A DNA stretch of 64,000 bases from Clostridia bacterium (GTDB lineage Bacteria; Bacillota_A; Clostridia; Oscillospirales; CAG-272), in NCBI GenBank assembly GCA_017501345.1, contig JAFVXC010000024.1, positions 117,822 through 181,821 of the forward strand. The letters are read 5' to 3'. The stretch's first letter is position 1, and each line of letters starts with the position of its first letter. The notes under the pieces were generated by a model. It saw only the letters and a list, made by a program, of their open reading frames with translations, did not search any database and had not been told where the DNA came from. This document shows positions 19,001 through 27,641 of this stretch, in pieces. The position numbers and the translations under genes are program-made.

Positions 19001-20519
19001 TCTCCTCAGGGATCGGCGTTTCGGGATTCACGAAGACGTTGTAACGATCAAGAACCTTCCCCTGTTTGATCTTCACTGCACCGATCTCCGTGATCCTGCA
19101 GGTCTGTGCGGAAAGGCCCGTGGTCTCGATATCGAACACGATAAATTCGTCGCCGTAGGCACCTTTATAATTGCCATAAACCGCACTTGCGGTGTCATTG
19201 ACAAAGTATGCCTCAATGCCGTAAATGACCTTCTGTCCGATCTTCTCCGAGGCCAGCATTGCATCCTGAAAGCCCTGTACGTTTCCGTGATCTGTGATCG
19301 CCACGGCAGGGTGCCCCCATCTGTTCGCGGTCTTGACAGCAACATCGGGTGGGATCAAGGCATCCATATTGGACATCATCGTATGCAGATGAAGCTCAAC
19401 GCGCTTTTCGGGAGCGTTGTCCATCCGATCAACGCGCTTGACGCGAGCGACGTCACTGAAAAAGAAATAGAGATCGTCGGTGGCAAAATCCTTGCGCGTA
19501 TCCTTTTTGACATAGCCGCGCATCGCATAGGTACCGCCCTTCGCGAAAAGTCCCGCAAGCTCCTTTGCCTCTTCGGGAGGCACGTTGAATTTGCGCGCCT
19601 CGATCGTAGCATTCCCATCGGTCAGACCGAAGGATATTCGGAAGGAGTCCCCCGTTCGGTTCGAATCTGCGGTGTAGCAGATCACGTCTCCGACAAACGT
19701 CACGTTCTTTTGCGGGTGTGTGACTGCCGCGATCTGTGCGGGGCGGATCTCAAAGGGCTCTCCGAGCACGTACTCGGGGCTTGATATATCAAAGGTAGTG
19801 TGTCCGATGCAGACGCATCCGTCAACTGAATAGTCAGGTGTTGCATCCTCGTCGTAGACTGACATCACACGCGCGAGCTGCGGACCGTCGCTTTCGGTGT
19901 CTGGAGCGTTGCCGCCATCCTTTCGATAGGTCTCGCCTGCATTCCGCGCCATCTCCTCGTAGTGTCTGCTTGCTTCGACCGCGCTACGCTCAAGATCCTC
20001 GATCGCCTGACGGAAGATCGCGCTCGTTTCACTCGTATAATCCTCGGGATGCTCAAGCTTCACCGAAATCGAAAGATCAAACTCCGAACGGATGATGCCC
20101 GAGATGATGCCCGCAGTTTTCGCGTCGTCGAGAAAGCTCATTCCTCCGAAGGAAAGCGGCAAGTCGATCACAAGCTCATCGTCTGACAGATGGGTGCGAT
20201 ATTCGCCAAAAAATCCCCGCGCCACAACGCCGACACGCTCGGTCTCGGCAAGGATCTCGGGGATATACTGCGTGGAAAAGAGCTCCCGCGGATAATGCGG
20301 GAGAATCCGCACACAGCTGAGAGCATACTGCGCGCGGATCTCATTTTCGATCGCATATAAAATGTTTTTATTCACAAGCACGGGGAAATCTGCCCTGATC
20401 TCAAGAAGGCGCGACTCCTTATCCGCTCGCACGGTGTAATCCGTAACCCCCTCGAGAATCTCGCGATGCTCAATGCGGGGGGTATACCTTGATAAAAATT
20501 CAAGTAATGCTTTCGTCAA
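16095..20519 (-). CDS. polC: DNA polymerase III alpha subunit, PolC type
   Basis: A 1474-aa Gram-positive replicative polymerase. The order is PolC: N-terminal domain and OB-fold, then a PHP domain (LHLHTMMSNMD) interrupted by a DEDD proofreading exonuclease (FIVFDIETTGLS). The Pol domain follows with a four-Cys zinc module (CPNCRYNDF...CPKCGTKM) and the catalytic motif SPDIDLNFSGE, and a helix-hairpin-helix closes the C-terminus. The start is taken as TTG 20519 because GGAGG lies 6 nt upstream; the longer frame from 20546 would put that ribosome site inside the gene. It follows ispG by 50 nt in the classical Bacillota cluster. Confidence 0.97.
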   Translation of the reverse strand: MTKALLEFLSRYTPRIEHREILEGVTDYTVRADKESRLLEIRADFPVLVNKNILYAIENEIRAQYALSCVRILPHYPRELFSTQYIPEILAETERVGVVARGFFGEYRTHLSDDELVIDLPLSFGGMSFLDDAKTAGIISGIIRSEFDLSISVKLEHPEDYTSETSAIFRQAIEDLERSAVEASRHYEEMARNAGETYRKDGGNAPDTESDGPQLARVMSVYDEDATPDYSVDGCVCIGHTTFDISSPEYVLGEPFEIRPAQIAAVTHPQKNVTFVGDVICYTADSNRTGDSFRISFGLTDGNATIEARKFNVPPEEAKELAGLFAKGGTYAMRGYVKKDTRKDFATDDLYFFFSDVARVKRVDRMDNAPEKRVELHLHTMMSNMDALIPPDVAVKTANRWGHPAVAITDHGNVQGFQDAMLASEKIGQKVIYGIEAYFVNDTASAVYGNYKGAYGDEFIVFDIETTGLSAQTCRITEIGAVKIKQGKVLDRYNVFVNPETPIPEEIVALTGITDEMVKDADTIDKVLPEFLAFCGDRLLIAHNADFDTGFIRHNANELGIPFENPYLDTVALSRYLNPELKKHKLDVLAEYFGLGDFNHHRACDDAEMLAMIFFKMMEKLEAQDVRTFADLQNEMSTKSDPLKLKPYHMIILIENEIGRKNLYRLISESYLNYFKRTPRIPKTRLEKYREGLIIGSACEAGELMQAIIEGKPESEIEEIARFYDYLEIQPICNNQFLIDLGKIADEEGLRNLNRRVIALGDKLGKPVCATCDAHFLDDSDELYRKILLKGQKFADGDKDVHLYFRTTEEMLEEFNYLGEEKAYEVVVKNTNLIADRIDYENIRPFPKGTFTPNMDGAEEDLQRICWERAKSMYGDPLPEIVSKRLDKELTSIIKNGFAVLYMIAQKLVWYSESQGYLVGSRGSVGSSFVASMAGISEVNPLPPHYWCPNCRYNDFSNPDGVGSGFDLKTANCPKCGTKMNNDGHDIPFETFLGFYGDKSPDIDLNFSGEVQGRVHKYTEELFGAENVFRAGTIGGLADKTAYGYVAKYLEEKGISVNRMEMNRIISHCVGVKRSTGQHPGGIVVVPKEYEIYDFCPVQHPADDPTSNIVTTHFTFEYLHDTLLKLDELGHDMPTKYKWIERFTNTSVMDVPMNDPEVYELFLSTKSLGVAPEDIDAVLGTYGLPEFGTRFVMKMVEEAKPRSFADLLQISGLSHGTDVWTNNAQDLIKEGICDISHVIGCRDNIMNDLIRYGLENALAFKIMEAVRKGKGLTPEWEEEMRKNNVPEWYIGSCKKIKYMFPKAHAAAYVMSAIRLGWYKVHMPIAFYCAMFTVAPHGFDAEIVAKGKSYLVNYIKDIEKRGKEASPKERDMVPSLQLANECFARKIKFLPIDIRKSEAKAFVPENGAIRMPFSALPGLGENAAQNIVNARNEEPFFSIEDMQSRAKLTKAVVEILRRNNVLTGLDETDQLTIFS

Positions 20520-20569
20520 AAGAAACCTCCGTCGGTATATAAGCAATCAAATAAGCAAACAACAAAAAA

Positions 20570-21658
20570 TCAACGTGCTGCAGCAATGCTGCGGATCTCG
20601 CGAATCAACGTTTCAATGATCCTCTCCTCGGGCACCTTTCCGACGACGATACCCTTACGGAAAAGAGCCGCCTCTCCCTTTCCGCCCGCGATGCCGATAT
20701 CGGCCTCCTTCGCTTCTCCGGGACCGTTTACGATACAGCCCATCAGGGCGACCTTGATTGGAAGGTCGGAAAGTCCCTCTTTCCTCACAGCCTCCTCGAA
20801 CTCTCTCACGAGAGCAATCAGATCGATCCTGGTTCTTCCGCAGGTCGGACAGCTCACGATATCAAGACCGCAATGACCGGGAGCTCCTACGGCGCGAAGG
20901 ATCTTCTTCGCAGCATCCGCCTCTTCCTCGGGCTTGTCCGTCAGTGATACACGCACAGTGTCTCCGATGCCGTCGCACAAAAGCGAACCGATGCCGATCG
21001 CGCTCTTGATGCTTCCCATCTCCTTACTGCCCGCCTCGGTCACGCCGAGATGGAGCGGATAATCACAACGCTCGGCGAGCATACGGTTTGCATCGATCAT
21101 TTCCTTCGGGCTCGACGCCTTGATCGAAATGACCGTGTCGAAAAATCCGTATCGCTCGAGCAGTCCCGCGTGGTAGAGCGCGCTTTCGCAAAGCGCATCC
21201 GCTGTGGGAGAGCCATACCGCATAAGGATATGCTTTTCGAGAGAACCGCTGTTGACACCGATGCGGATCGGGATCCCGCGCGTGCGGCAAGCATCGCAAA
21301 CCGCCCGCACGTTTTCATCGTCTCCGATGTTTCCGGGGTTGATGCGGATCTTATCAATTCCGTACTCGGCGCATTTCAGCGCAATGCGATAGTCAAAGTG
21401 AATATCCGCAACGATCGGCACGTCAACAACCGCCTCCTTGATGGATCGAACGGTCTCTGCTGCCTCAAGATCGGGAACGGTGATACGAACGATATCGCAT
21501 CCTGCCGCCTTGAGCGAGCGGATCTGCGCGATCGTCGCCGATGCGTCGTGCGTGTCGGTGTTGGTCATAGACTGGATCGCGATCGGATTCCGTCCGCCGA
21601 TGCATACTCCGCCGATCCGCACCTCTTTTGTCTTACGTCTCTTATTTTGATAGTCCAT
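20570..21658 (-). CDS. ispG: 4-hydroxy-3-methylbut-2-enyl-diphosphate synthase IspG
   Basis: A 362-aa [4Fe-4S] enzyme that converts MEcPP to HMBPP, the penultimate step of the MEP isoprenoid pathway. The N-terminal TIM barrel begins near IGGRNPIAIQSMTNTDTHD. The cluster ligands SCPTCGRTR and GCIVNGPGEAKEADIG are intact. The frame extends upstream, but the ATG at 21658 preceded by GGAGTGGAG is the better start and gives family-typical length. It lies between rseP and polC, with dxr of the same pathway two genes upstream. Confidence 0.96.
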   Translation of the reverse strand: MDYQNKRRKTKEVRIGGVCIGGRNPIAIQSMTNTDTHDASATIAQIRSLKAAGCDIVRITVPDLEAAETVRSIKEAVVDVPIVADIHFDYRIALKCAEYGIDKIRINPGNIGDDENVRAVCDACRTRGIPIRIGVNSGSLEKHILMRYGSPTADALCESALYHAGLLERYGFFDTVISIKASSPKEMIDANRMLAERCDYPLHLGVTEAGSKEMGSIKSAIGIGSLLCDGIGDTVRVSLTDKPEEEADAAKKILRAVGAPGHCGLDIVSCPTCGRTRIDLIALVREFEEAVRKEGLSDLPIKVALMGCIVNGPGEAKEADIGIAGGKGEAALFRKGIVVGKVPEERIIETLIREIRSIAAAR

Positions 21659-21725
21659 ATAAAGCTCCACTCCGCCGCATAGCAGCGACACAAATACGTT
21701 TTGAAGGTTCTCCGTTTCGGTGTGA

Positions 21726-22940
21726 TCAGGAGCCTCCGAACAGTCTTGACACAAGTCCAACCACATCCTTGACCGTGATCAGCAGCATCAGCAGCATCAA
21801 AACCGCAAGGCCTGCAAGATTGATGATCCCCTTTACCTTTTCGGAAACAGGTCTTCGGATCACAAGCTCAACAAAACAGATCATAAGCTGTCCGCCGTCA
21901 AGCGCGGGAAACGGAAGAAGGTTCATTACGCCGAGATTGATCGAAATAACGGTTACGATATAAAGAAGTGAGATCACGCTCTGCTTTGCCGCATCCACCA
22001 TCACCTCGGTAACACCGACCGCTCCCGAGACCGATTCGACTCCGAACCGTCCGCTGAAAAGCCCACCAAGTGAATCCCAGACCATTTTGACGGTCGAGCA
22101 GGAGCGCCAGAATGCCGCGGAGATACGGTCTCCGACGGTGACGATCTCATCGGAATAGGCATAAAAGCCGAAATCCTGCATACCGATCACCGCTCCGCTC
22201 TCCTCTGCCGTCGGGAAGACCACGTCCTCGATCACGAGCACCTTTCCGTCGCGCTCAACGGTAATGTCAAGCGGCTCATGCCCTTGGTACATAATCTCAT
22301 ACGAGACCTCATAACCGGTATGCACACGCGTATTACCGATCTTGAGGATCTTATCCTTATTTTGCAGAAGGTCCTCGCCCTCGCTCATATAAACGGTCTC
22401 CGCCTTATCCCCCTCGTGGTTATACCAGATCGCTGTTGTGGTATAAACCGAATTACAAACGAGGACAAACATCAGAATAAAGCCGAGGAGCACGTTCATA
22501 AACGGTCCTGCAACAAGGATCAGCATCCTCTGCCAAATGCTCTTTTTGCACAGAGCATTTGGATCGTCCGAATCCTCGTTTTCGCCCTCCATACTGACGA
22601 ATCCACCGATTGGAAAGGCTCGGATCGAATAAACCGTATAGGGGGTTTTATCTTCTTCTGAGTCGGTCACAGCAGCATCGTCACCCTCGATCGGTCTCGG
22701 GGGGCGCGGATCGACCGCAAATTCATTTTCAAGAGCAGCGGTATCAGCCTCTTGCGCTCTCCGCTTCTTTTCCGCGCGGCGCTTGCCGGGACAGAAGGAG
22801 ACGAGCCTCGGGCCCATACCGATCGCGAATTCATGCACGGTTACTCTGCAGGCGCGTGCGACGAGAAAATGTCCGAGCTCGTGAATGAAAATCAGTGCAC
22901 CAAATACGAAAACGGCAAGTAAAATATACAGAAATACCAA
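21726..22940 (-). CDS. rseP: Site-2 protease RseP, M50 zinc metalloprotease
   Basis: A 404-aa intramembrane protease that cuts membrane-bound regulators such as anti-sigma factors. The zinc motif HELGH is at residues 20-24 in the first membrane helix, a PDZ domain is in the middle (around 200-270), and the C-terminal motif LLPFPALDGGQL is present. An unusual insertion of about 45 charged residues follows the first helix (RRAEKKRRAQEADTAALENE onward). The start codon appears to be TTG at 22940 behind GGAGGGGAG. It sits between dxr and ispG, as in most Bacillota. Confidence 0.94.
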   Translation of the reverse strand: MVFLYILLAVFVFGALIFIHELGHFLVARACRVTVHEFAIGMGPRLVSFCPGKRRAEKKRRAQEADTAALENEFAVDPRPPRPIEGDDAAVTDSEEDKTPYTVYSIRAFPIGGFVSMEGENEDSDDPNALCKKSIWQRMLILVAGPFMNVLLGFILMFVLVCNSVYTTTAIWYNHEGDKAETVYMSEGEDLLQNKDKILKIGNTRVHTGYEVSYEIMYQGHEPLDITVERDGKVLVIEDVVFPTAEESGAVIGMQDFGFYAYSDEIVTVGDRISAAFWRSCSTVKMVWDSLGGLFSGRFGVESVSGAVGVTEVMVDAAKQSVISLLYIVTVISINLGVMNLLPFPALDGGQLMICFVELVIRRPVSEKVKGIINLAGLAVLMLLMLLITVKDVVGLVSRLFGGS

Positions 22941-22973
22941 ATTCTTCTCCCCTCCTTCGGGAGACGATAAAAA

Positions 22974-24158
22974 TCAAACCGAACGATGCAGCCTGAGAAT
23001 GCGTTCATTCGCATCTGCGCGTGCCTCTCGGTCGCAAAGCAGAATTTCATCAAGCGACTTTGCGGATACTGCGGAGCCCTCCATATCGGAGAGAACACCC
23101 GTAACAACCTCCATAATGTCGGTAAATCCGATCTTATGGGCAAGGAACGCCGCAACGGCGACCTCATTTGCCGCATTCAAGACGGCAGGCAATGCCCCAC
23201 CATAACGAACTGCGCGATATGCCGCGTCAAGAAGCACAAAGGTCTCGAGATCGGGCTTCCCGAAGGTCAAAGTACCGAGCTTCGTAAAATCAATCGGCTC
23301 GATCACAGCGCGGTTACGGTGCGGCGCGGTCAAGGCATACTGCACGCAAAGGCGCATATCGGGAACCGAAAGCTGCGCGATCACGCTATGGTCAATATAT
23401 TCCACCATCGAATGAATTATACTCTCTCTTTGCACGACGACCTCAACGCGGTCGGGAGAAACGCCGAACAGATGAACCGCCTCGATGACCTCAAATCCCT
23501 TATTCATCAGAGTCGCGCTGTCGACCGTGATTTTTGCGCCCATCTTCCACGTCGGATGCGCAAGTGCGCGCTCAACCGTGATCTCCGACAGCTCCTCGCG
23601 CGTTTTGCCGTAAAAGGGGCCGCCCGAGGCAGTAAGCAAAATGCGGCGGACAGAATTTCCCGCGCTCCCCGCAAGACACTGTGCGATCGCGCAATGCTCG
23701 CTGTCGACGGGAAGCACTTCGACGCCCTTTTCTCTCGCACGTGACATTACGATCTCTCCTGCCACGACGAGAGATTCCTTGTTCGCGAGTGCAAGTCGCT
23801 TCCCCGTATCGATCGCCGCGAGCGTCGGCAAAAGCCCTGCCTCACCAATGATCGAATTTTCGACAACATCGGCATTCGCCTCGCGTATCATTTCACAAAT
23901 GCCGCTTTCGCCCGCATATACGACCGTATCGGTGTCTGCAATTACCCGCTTCAGCTCCCGTGCGGCATTTTCGTCCGCCATCGCGCAAAAGCGCGGGTGA
24001 AATTCTCTGACCTGCTCCTCGACGCGCTTTACGTTTTTTTGCGCGCTGATACCGAGAAGGGTTACGCCCTCCTCGCGCACGACGTCGAGTGCTTGTTCTC
24101 CGACCGATCCCGTCGAACCGAGAACGAGCATTGTTTTCGGTGTCTTCTTGTCCTTCAT
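22974..24158 (-). CDS. dxr: 1-deoxy-D-xylulose 5-phosphate reductoisomerase
   Basis: A 394-aa NADPH-dependent enzyme of the MEP pathway that converts DXP to MEP. The nucleotide-binding motif LGSTGSVGEQALDVV is at the N-terminus, ALANKESLVVAGE and LPVDSEHCAIAQCL carry substrate and metal residues, and TVDSATLMNKGFEVIEA is diagnostic. It starts at ATG 24158 behind GGAGG (short 4-nt spacing). It lies between cdsA and rseP. Confidence 0.97.
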   Translation of the reverse strand: MKDKKTPKTMLVLGSTGSVGEQALDVVREEGVTLLGISAQKNVKRVEEQVREFHPRFCAMADENAARELKRVIADTDTVVYAGESGICEMIREANADVVENSIIGEAGLLPTLAAIDTGKRLALANKESLVVAGEIVMSRAREKGVEVLPVDSEHCAIAQCLAGSAGNSVRRILLTASGGPFYGKTREELSEITVERALAHPTWKMGAKITVDSATLMNKGFEVIEAVHLFGVSPDRVEVVVQRESIIHSMVEYIDHSVIAQLSVPDMRLCVQYALTAPHRNRAVIEPIDFTKLGTLTFGKPDLETFVLLDAAYRAVRYGGALPAVLNAANEVAVAAFLAHKIGFTDIMEVVTGVLSDMEGSAVSAKSLDEILLCDREARADANERILRLHRSV

Positions 24159-24191
24159 AAAACCTCCACAGCAATCAGAAGGTGGCTCGTC

Positions 24192-25064
24192 TTAAACGAC
24201 CGGAGCGAAGAGATCCGCCCCGAACAGTCCGCTCGAGATCAACGAGCAGATGAGAAGGACGACCGAGACCGCCAGAACCGAGTCAAAGCGGTCGAGCACA
24301 CCTCCGTGACCGGGCATAATTTTGCCGAAATCCTTGATGTTATAGTGTCGCTTGAGAAGAGACATCGCAAGGTCTCCGATCTGCGAAACGATCGAAATGA
24401 AGAATGCGCTGATGAGAAGTGCGGGATAATTCGCCGCGACCGAGCCGCCGGCGATCCACTTTTCGACAATAAGCGCGTAAATTGCAAAGAAAAGCACACA
24501 GAACAGAATACCGCCGATGCTTCCCTCCACCGTCTTCTTTGGGCTGACATCGGGAATGAGCTTATGCTTGCCGAATGCGCGGCCGCAAAAATATGCTGCG
24601 GAATCGGTGATCCAAGCTCCGATAAAAACGAGAGCGAAAAGATAGATACCCTCGGGCATAATCTGTCTCGTGTACAAAATGGCATTGAGTCCCGCAATGA
24701 TATAAATACACCCGATCGACGCGGCAGCAGCGTCGGTCACAGGCATTTTTCCCTTCGAAAAGATCGCAACGGGATAGGTCCAAATGACAAAGAAGAACAT
24801 AAGGAGGAGAAGTGCCGCAGAAATCGGCACACCACTCTCAAGCTTTACAGAAAGATATAAATAAGTCGGCACAAGCACTGCCGCAAAATAATACGGAAGC
24901 GCAAAAAGAAGCCGTTTATGTACATTACAACAACGAAGCATCTCGAATACGGCAAGTACCGAAACGATCGCGACTGCAACAGGAAGCACAACGGTTCCCG
25001 AAAAGATCACGATCGGAACAAGAATAATCAATGCCACGATCGAGGATATGATGCGAATTTTCAT
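24192..25064 (-). CDS. cdsA: Phosphatidate cytidylyltransferase CdsA
   Basis: A 290-aa integral membrane enzyme that makes CDP-diacylglycerol from CTP and phosphatidate. It is a hydrophobic protein with about seven to eight membrane segments. The signature near the C-terminus (DSAAYFCGRAFGKHKL, then SPKKTVEGSIGG) is clear. The frame continues 28 codons upstream, but ATG 25064 follows GAGGTG and begins a typical MKIRIISSIVALI first helix. It is placed between uppS and dxr in the envelope-lipid block. Confidence 0.95.
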   Translation of the reverse strand: MKIRIISSIVALIILVPIVIFSGTVVLPVAVAIVSVLAVFEMLRCCNVHKRLLFALPYYFAAVLVPTYLYLSVKLESGVPISAALLLLMFFFVIWTYPVAIFSKGKMPVTDAAAASIGCIYIIAGLNAILYTRQIMPEGIYLFALVFIGAWITDSAAYFCGRAFGKHKLIPDVSPKKTVEGSIGGILFCVLFFAIYALIVEKWIAGGSVAANYPALLISAFFISIVSQIGDLAMSLLKRHYNIKDFGKIMPGHGGVLDRFDSVLAVSVVLLICSLISSGLFGADLFAPVV

Positions 25065-25092
25065 TAACAAAGCACCTCTTCTCTCATATAGG

Positions 25093-25806
25093 TCAAATGC
25101 CGCCGTAGCGTCGCTTACGCGAATAAAAGGAATCGATCGCTGCATCAACCGCCTCGTCGTCCATATCGGGCCACAGCGTATCGGTGAAATAAAGCTCAGC
25201 GTATGCTGCCTGCCACAAGAGGAAATTCGAAAGACGAAGATCCCCTCCCGTACGGACGATCATATCGACAGGCGGCAGGTTAGCAGTATAAAGCGCGTTC
25301 GTAATATCGTCCTCGGTGATCTCGCTTTTTCCTTCGGCTGACAGCCTTCGGAATGCCTCGGTGATCTCTGCTCGTCCCCCGTAATTCAGGGCGATGTTTA
25401 CTGTCACGGGATACAGCTCCGTGATCTCACGAACGGTTTTGATCTTTTTTTGGAAATCCTCCGAAAACACGCTGACATCTCCCGAAAAGGTAATGCGAAG
25501 CCGATTTTTTTCGTGGTCGCGGATACAATCGTCGAGATAGCGCGAAAGAAGATCGAGGATCGCGTCGACCTCCCTTTTCGGGCGCTTCCAGTTTTCCGTA
25601 GAAAACGCATAGACCGTCATAACCTCGATCCCACGTTTTTTACAGCACTCTGCCACACGCTTGAGCGCTTTTACACCGAATCGGTGCCCAAATTCGCGCG
25701 GCTGTCCGCGGCGCTGTGCCCACCGCCCGTTTCCATCCATAATAAAGGCAATATGTCGAAGCTCGCCGACCGCGCCCGCGCCCTCGCTGATTTTGCATTC
25801 TGTCAT
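25093..25806 (-). CDS. uppS: Undecaprenyl diphosphate synthase (isoprenyl transferase)
   Basis: A 237-aa cis-prenyltransferase that makes the C55 carrier lipid for peptidoglycan. The catalytic N-terminal motif IAFIMDGNGRWAQRRG carries the Asp and Arg that bind diphosphate, YAFSTENWKRP follows, and the C-terminal IRTGGDLRLSNFLLWQ is typical. Length matches the family. It starts at ATG 25806 behind AAAGGAA. It is followed closely by cdsA and preceded by frr. Confidence 0.97.
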   Translation of the reverse strand: MTECKISEGAGAVGELRHIAFIMDGNGRWAQRRGQPREFGHRFGVKALKRVAECCKKRGIEVMTVYAFSTENWKRPKREVDAILDLLSRYLDDCIRDHEKNRLRITFSGDVSVFSEDFQKKIKTVREITELYPVTVNIALNYGGRAEITEAFRRLSAEGKSEITEDDITNALYTANLPPVDMIVRTGGDLRLSNFLLWQAAYAELYFTDTLWPDMDDEAVDAAIDSFYSRKRRYGGI

Positions 25807-25928
25807 TGTGGTCCGTTCCTTTCGGAGAAATTACCGTAGTTATCAAAAACACGGGACATCATAAAGCGCAACACTTGATAGATGAGTCCCGTGTATGTCG
25901 CGACTGATACGTCCGCATTCGCGGTGCA

Positions 25929-26483
25929 TCAGATCGTCATAATTTCCTTTTCCTTGCCTGCGGTGACCGCATCAATCTTCTTGATGTATTTATCCGTAAG
26001 ATCCTGCACAGCCTTTTCCGAGGTCTTCTGCTCGTCCTCGGTCATCTCGCCGTCCTTCTTCATCTTCTTTGCCGCATCCATCGCATCTCTGCGAATGTTA
26101 CGGATGGCGACCTTTGCCTCCTCGCCCATCTTCTGCACCTGCTTTTTCAGCTCCTTTCGGCGCTCCTCGGTGAGGACCGGGAAGGAAAGACGAAGAACCG
26201 AGCCGTCGTTTGCGGGCGTCAGTCCGACGTCAGACATCAGAATTGCCTTTTCCATTGCCTTCAGCGTGCTCTGGTCATAGGGCTTTACCATCAGGGTCTT
26301 AGCGTCTACCACGCGAATATCTGCCATCGAGCTGAGGGGCGTGGGTGCGCCGTAGTAATCAAAGGAAACGCGGCTGAGAACATTCGGATTCGCCTGTCCT
26401 GCACGTACGGTTGCGAGGTTCTGCTCGTAGGCGGCGATCGCCTTGTCCATTTTTACTTCGTAATCTTTGGTGTTCAGTTTCAT
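25929..26483 (-). CDS. frr: Ribosome recycling factor
   Basis: A 184-aa RRF that splits post-termination ribosomes together with EF-G. Typical landmarks are the RAGQANPNVLSRVSFDYYGAP region, LMVKPYDQSTLKAMEKAI, and the C-terminal coiled helix ending in charged residues. Length is standard (about 185). The ribosome site is weak (GGAACTACCT), consistent with co-expression from the pyrH transcript. It lies downstream of pyrH. Confidence 0.97.
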   Translation of the reverse strand: MKLNTKDYEVKMDKAIAAYEQNLATVRAGQANPNVLSRVSFDYYGAPTPLSSMADIRVVDAKTLMVKPYDQSTLKAMEKAILMSDVGLTPANDGSVLRLSFPVLTEERRKELKKQVQKMGEEAKVAIRNIRRDAMDAAKKMKKDGEMTEDEQKTSEKAVQDLTDKYIKKIDAVTAGKEKEIMTI

Positions 26484-26600
26484 AGGTAGTTCCGTTTATC
26501 GCGCCCGTCTCTATGGGAGCGATCCTTTCTTTGATTCGTTAAAATAGCTTACTGCTCAGATTTACCTAAAATGTTCTCTCGTCTGAGAGATGTGTATCGG

Positions 26601-27329
26601 TCACGCGTGCATTTCGGTTCCGGGAGCCTCTCCCATTACCACACGGTATATGTTCATCGGATCGGAGAGCGCAAACGCATAGGAATTCAACTTGTTTTCC
26701 ATACAAAAGATCATAGCGGTCATATCAAATGCCTTGAGATTCTTCTCAATGATCTCACTGTACGAGATCTCCTTGATCAGCGTCGCGTCCGGATTCTTAC
26801 GCGGATCGTCGGTATAAACGCCATCAATGTTTTTCGCCATCAGAACGGCGTCTGCCTCGATTTCCGCCGCGCGGATGACCGCGGGGGTATCGGTAGAAAA
26901 GAAGGGCGTTCCAAGTCCTCCACCGAAAATAACGACCTTGCCCGCTTCAAGCGCCTCGATCGCGTGCCTCGGAGAATAGAGATCGGCAAACGCATTCATT
27001 TCGACTGCAGTCATAACGACCGAATCAAGTCCCTTGTGAGAGAAAGTATCCTGAAGCGCAAGCGCGTTAATGACCGTCGCAAGCATTCCCATGCCGTCAG
27101 CTCGAACACGGTTCATTTTGACTCCCTGTCTGCCGCCGCGCCAAATATTACCCGCACCGACGATCAGAGCGATCTGTACACCTGCGTCTCTGCATTTTTT
27201 CAGCACTTCGGCAAGGGATGTAATCAGATCAAAATTCAGGATCTCTTCGGAGCCATCTCCAAGGGCTTCTCCCGAGATCTTAAGTACGATTCTTTTATAT
27301 TTCGGCGTTTTTCCGTTACTTGATTCCAT
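26601..27329 (-). CDS. pyrH: Uridylate kinase
   Basis: A 242-aa UMP kinase of the amino-acid-kinase fold that makes UDP for nucleic acids and cell-wall precursors. Visible are VLKISGEALG at the N-terminus, GAGNIWRG, and the DPRKNPDATLIKEISYSEI segment. GGAGG lies 13 nt before the ATG, a long spacing. It heads pyrH-frr-uppS-cdsA-dxr-rseP-ispG-polC and has its own promoter at 27406-27434, so this block is separable from rpsB-tsf. Confidence 0.97.
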   Translation of the reverse strand: MESSNGKTPKYKRIVLKISGEALGDGSEEILNFDLITSLAEVLKKCRDAGVQIALIVGAGNIWRGGRQGVKMNRVRADGMGMLATVINALALQDTFSHKGLDSVVMTAVEMNAFADLYSPRHAIEALEAGKVVIFGGGLGTPFFSTDTPAVIRAAEIEADAVLMAKNIDGVYTDDPRKNPDATLIKEISYSEIIEKNLKAFDMTAMIFCMENKLNSYAFALSDPMNIYRVVMGEAPGTEMHA

Positions 27330-27405
27330 ACAGGTCAGATATCCTCCGTGCGCTTCGCAGTCGACATTTATTGGCTATCGCGCCCTCAAAATTGCCGCCT
27401 TATAT

Positions 27406-27434
27406 ATTGTACACTTTTTTTTTTTGTTTGTAAA
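27406..27434 (-). promoter_or_regulatory. Promoter of the pyrH operon
   Basis: On the minus strand TTTACA-N17-TACAAT lies about 75 nt upstream of pyrH. The spacer contains an 11-nt A-tract. It is in the 312-nt gap between tsf and pyrH; the rest of that gap holds the tsf terminator and AT-rich sequence with no ORF. Confidence 0.75.
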
Positions 27435-27528
27435 CAGGTTTTTGAAAATTTTACGAAATAAATGCAAATTTTTACGAATAAAGGAAGAAGTCATTTGCCG
27501 TCAATCCTGATCATTTCGGGCATACGAA

Positions 27529-27582
27529 AACTGCACCGAGCGGTATTTTCGTGCTTGGCACAAGAAACCGTACGGTGCAGTT
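27529..27582 (-). terminator. Terminator after tsf
   Basis: On the minus strand the long hairpin AACTGCACCG...CGGTGCAGTT, with further internal pairing (ACGGT/GCGGT and GTGC/GCAC), is followed by TTTTCG. It separates rpsB-tsf from the pyrH operon. Confidence 0.8.
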
Positions 27583-27641
27583 GTTTAGTTGAATCGGCTG
27601 CACACGTCGTCACAACCGAAACAAATCGTCAGATCATTTGA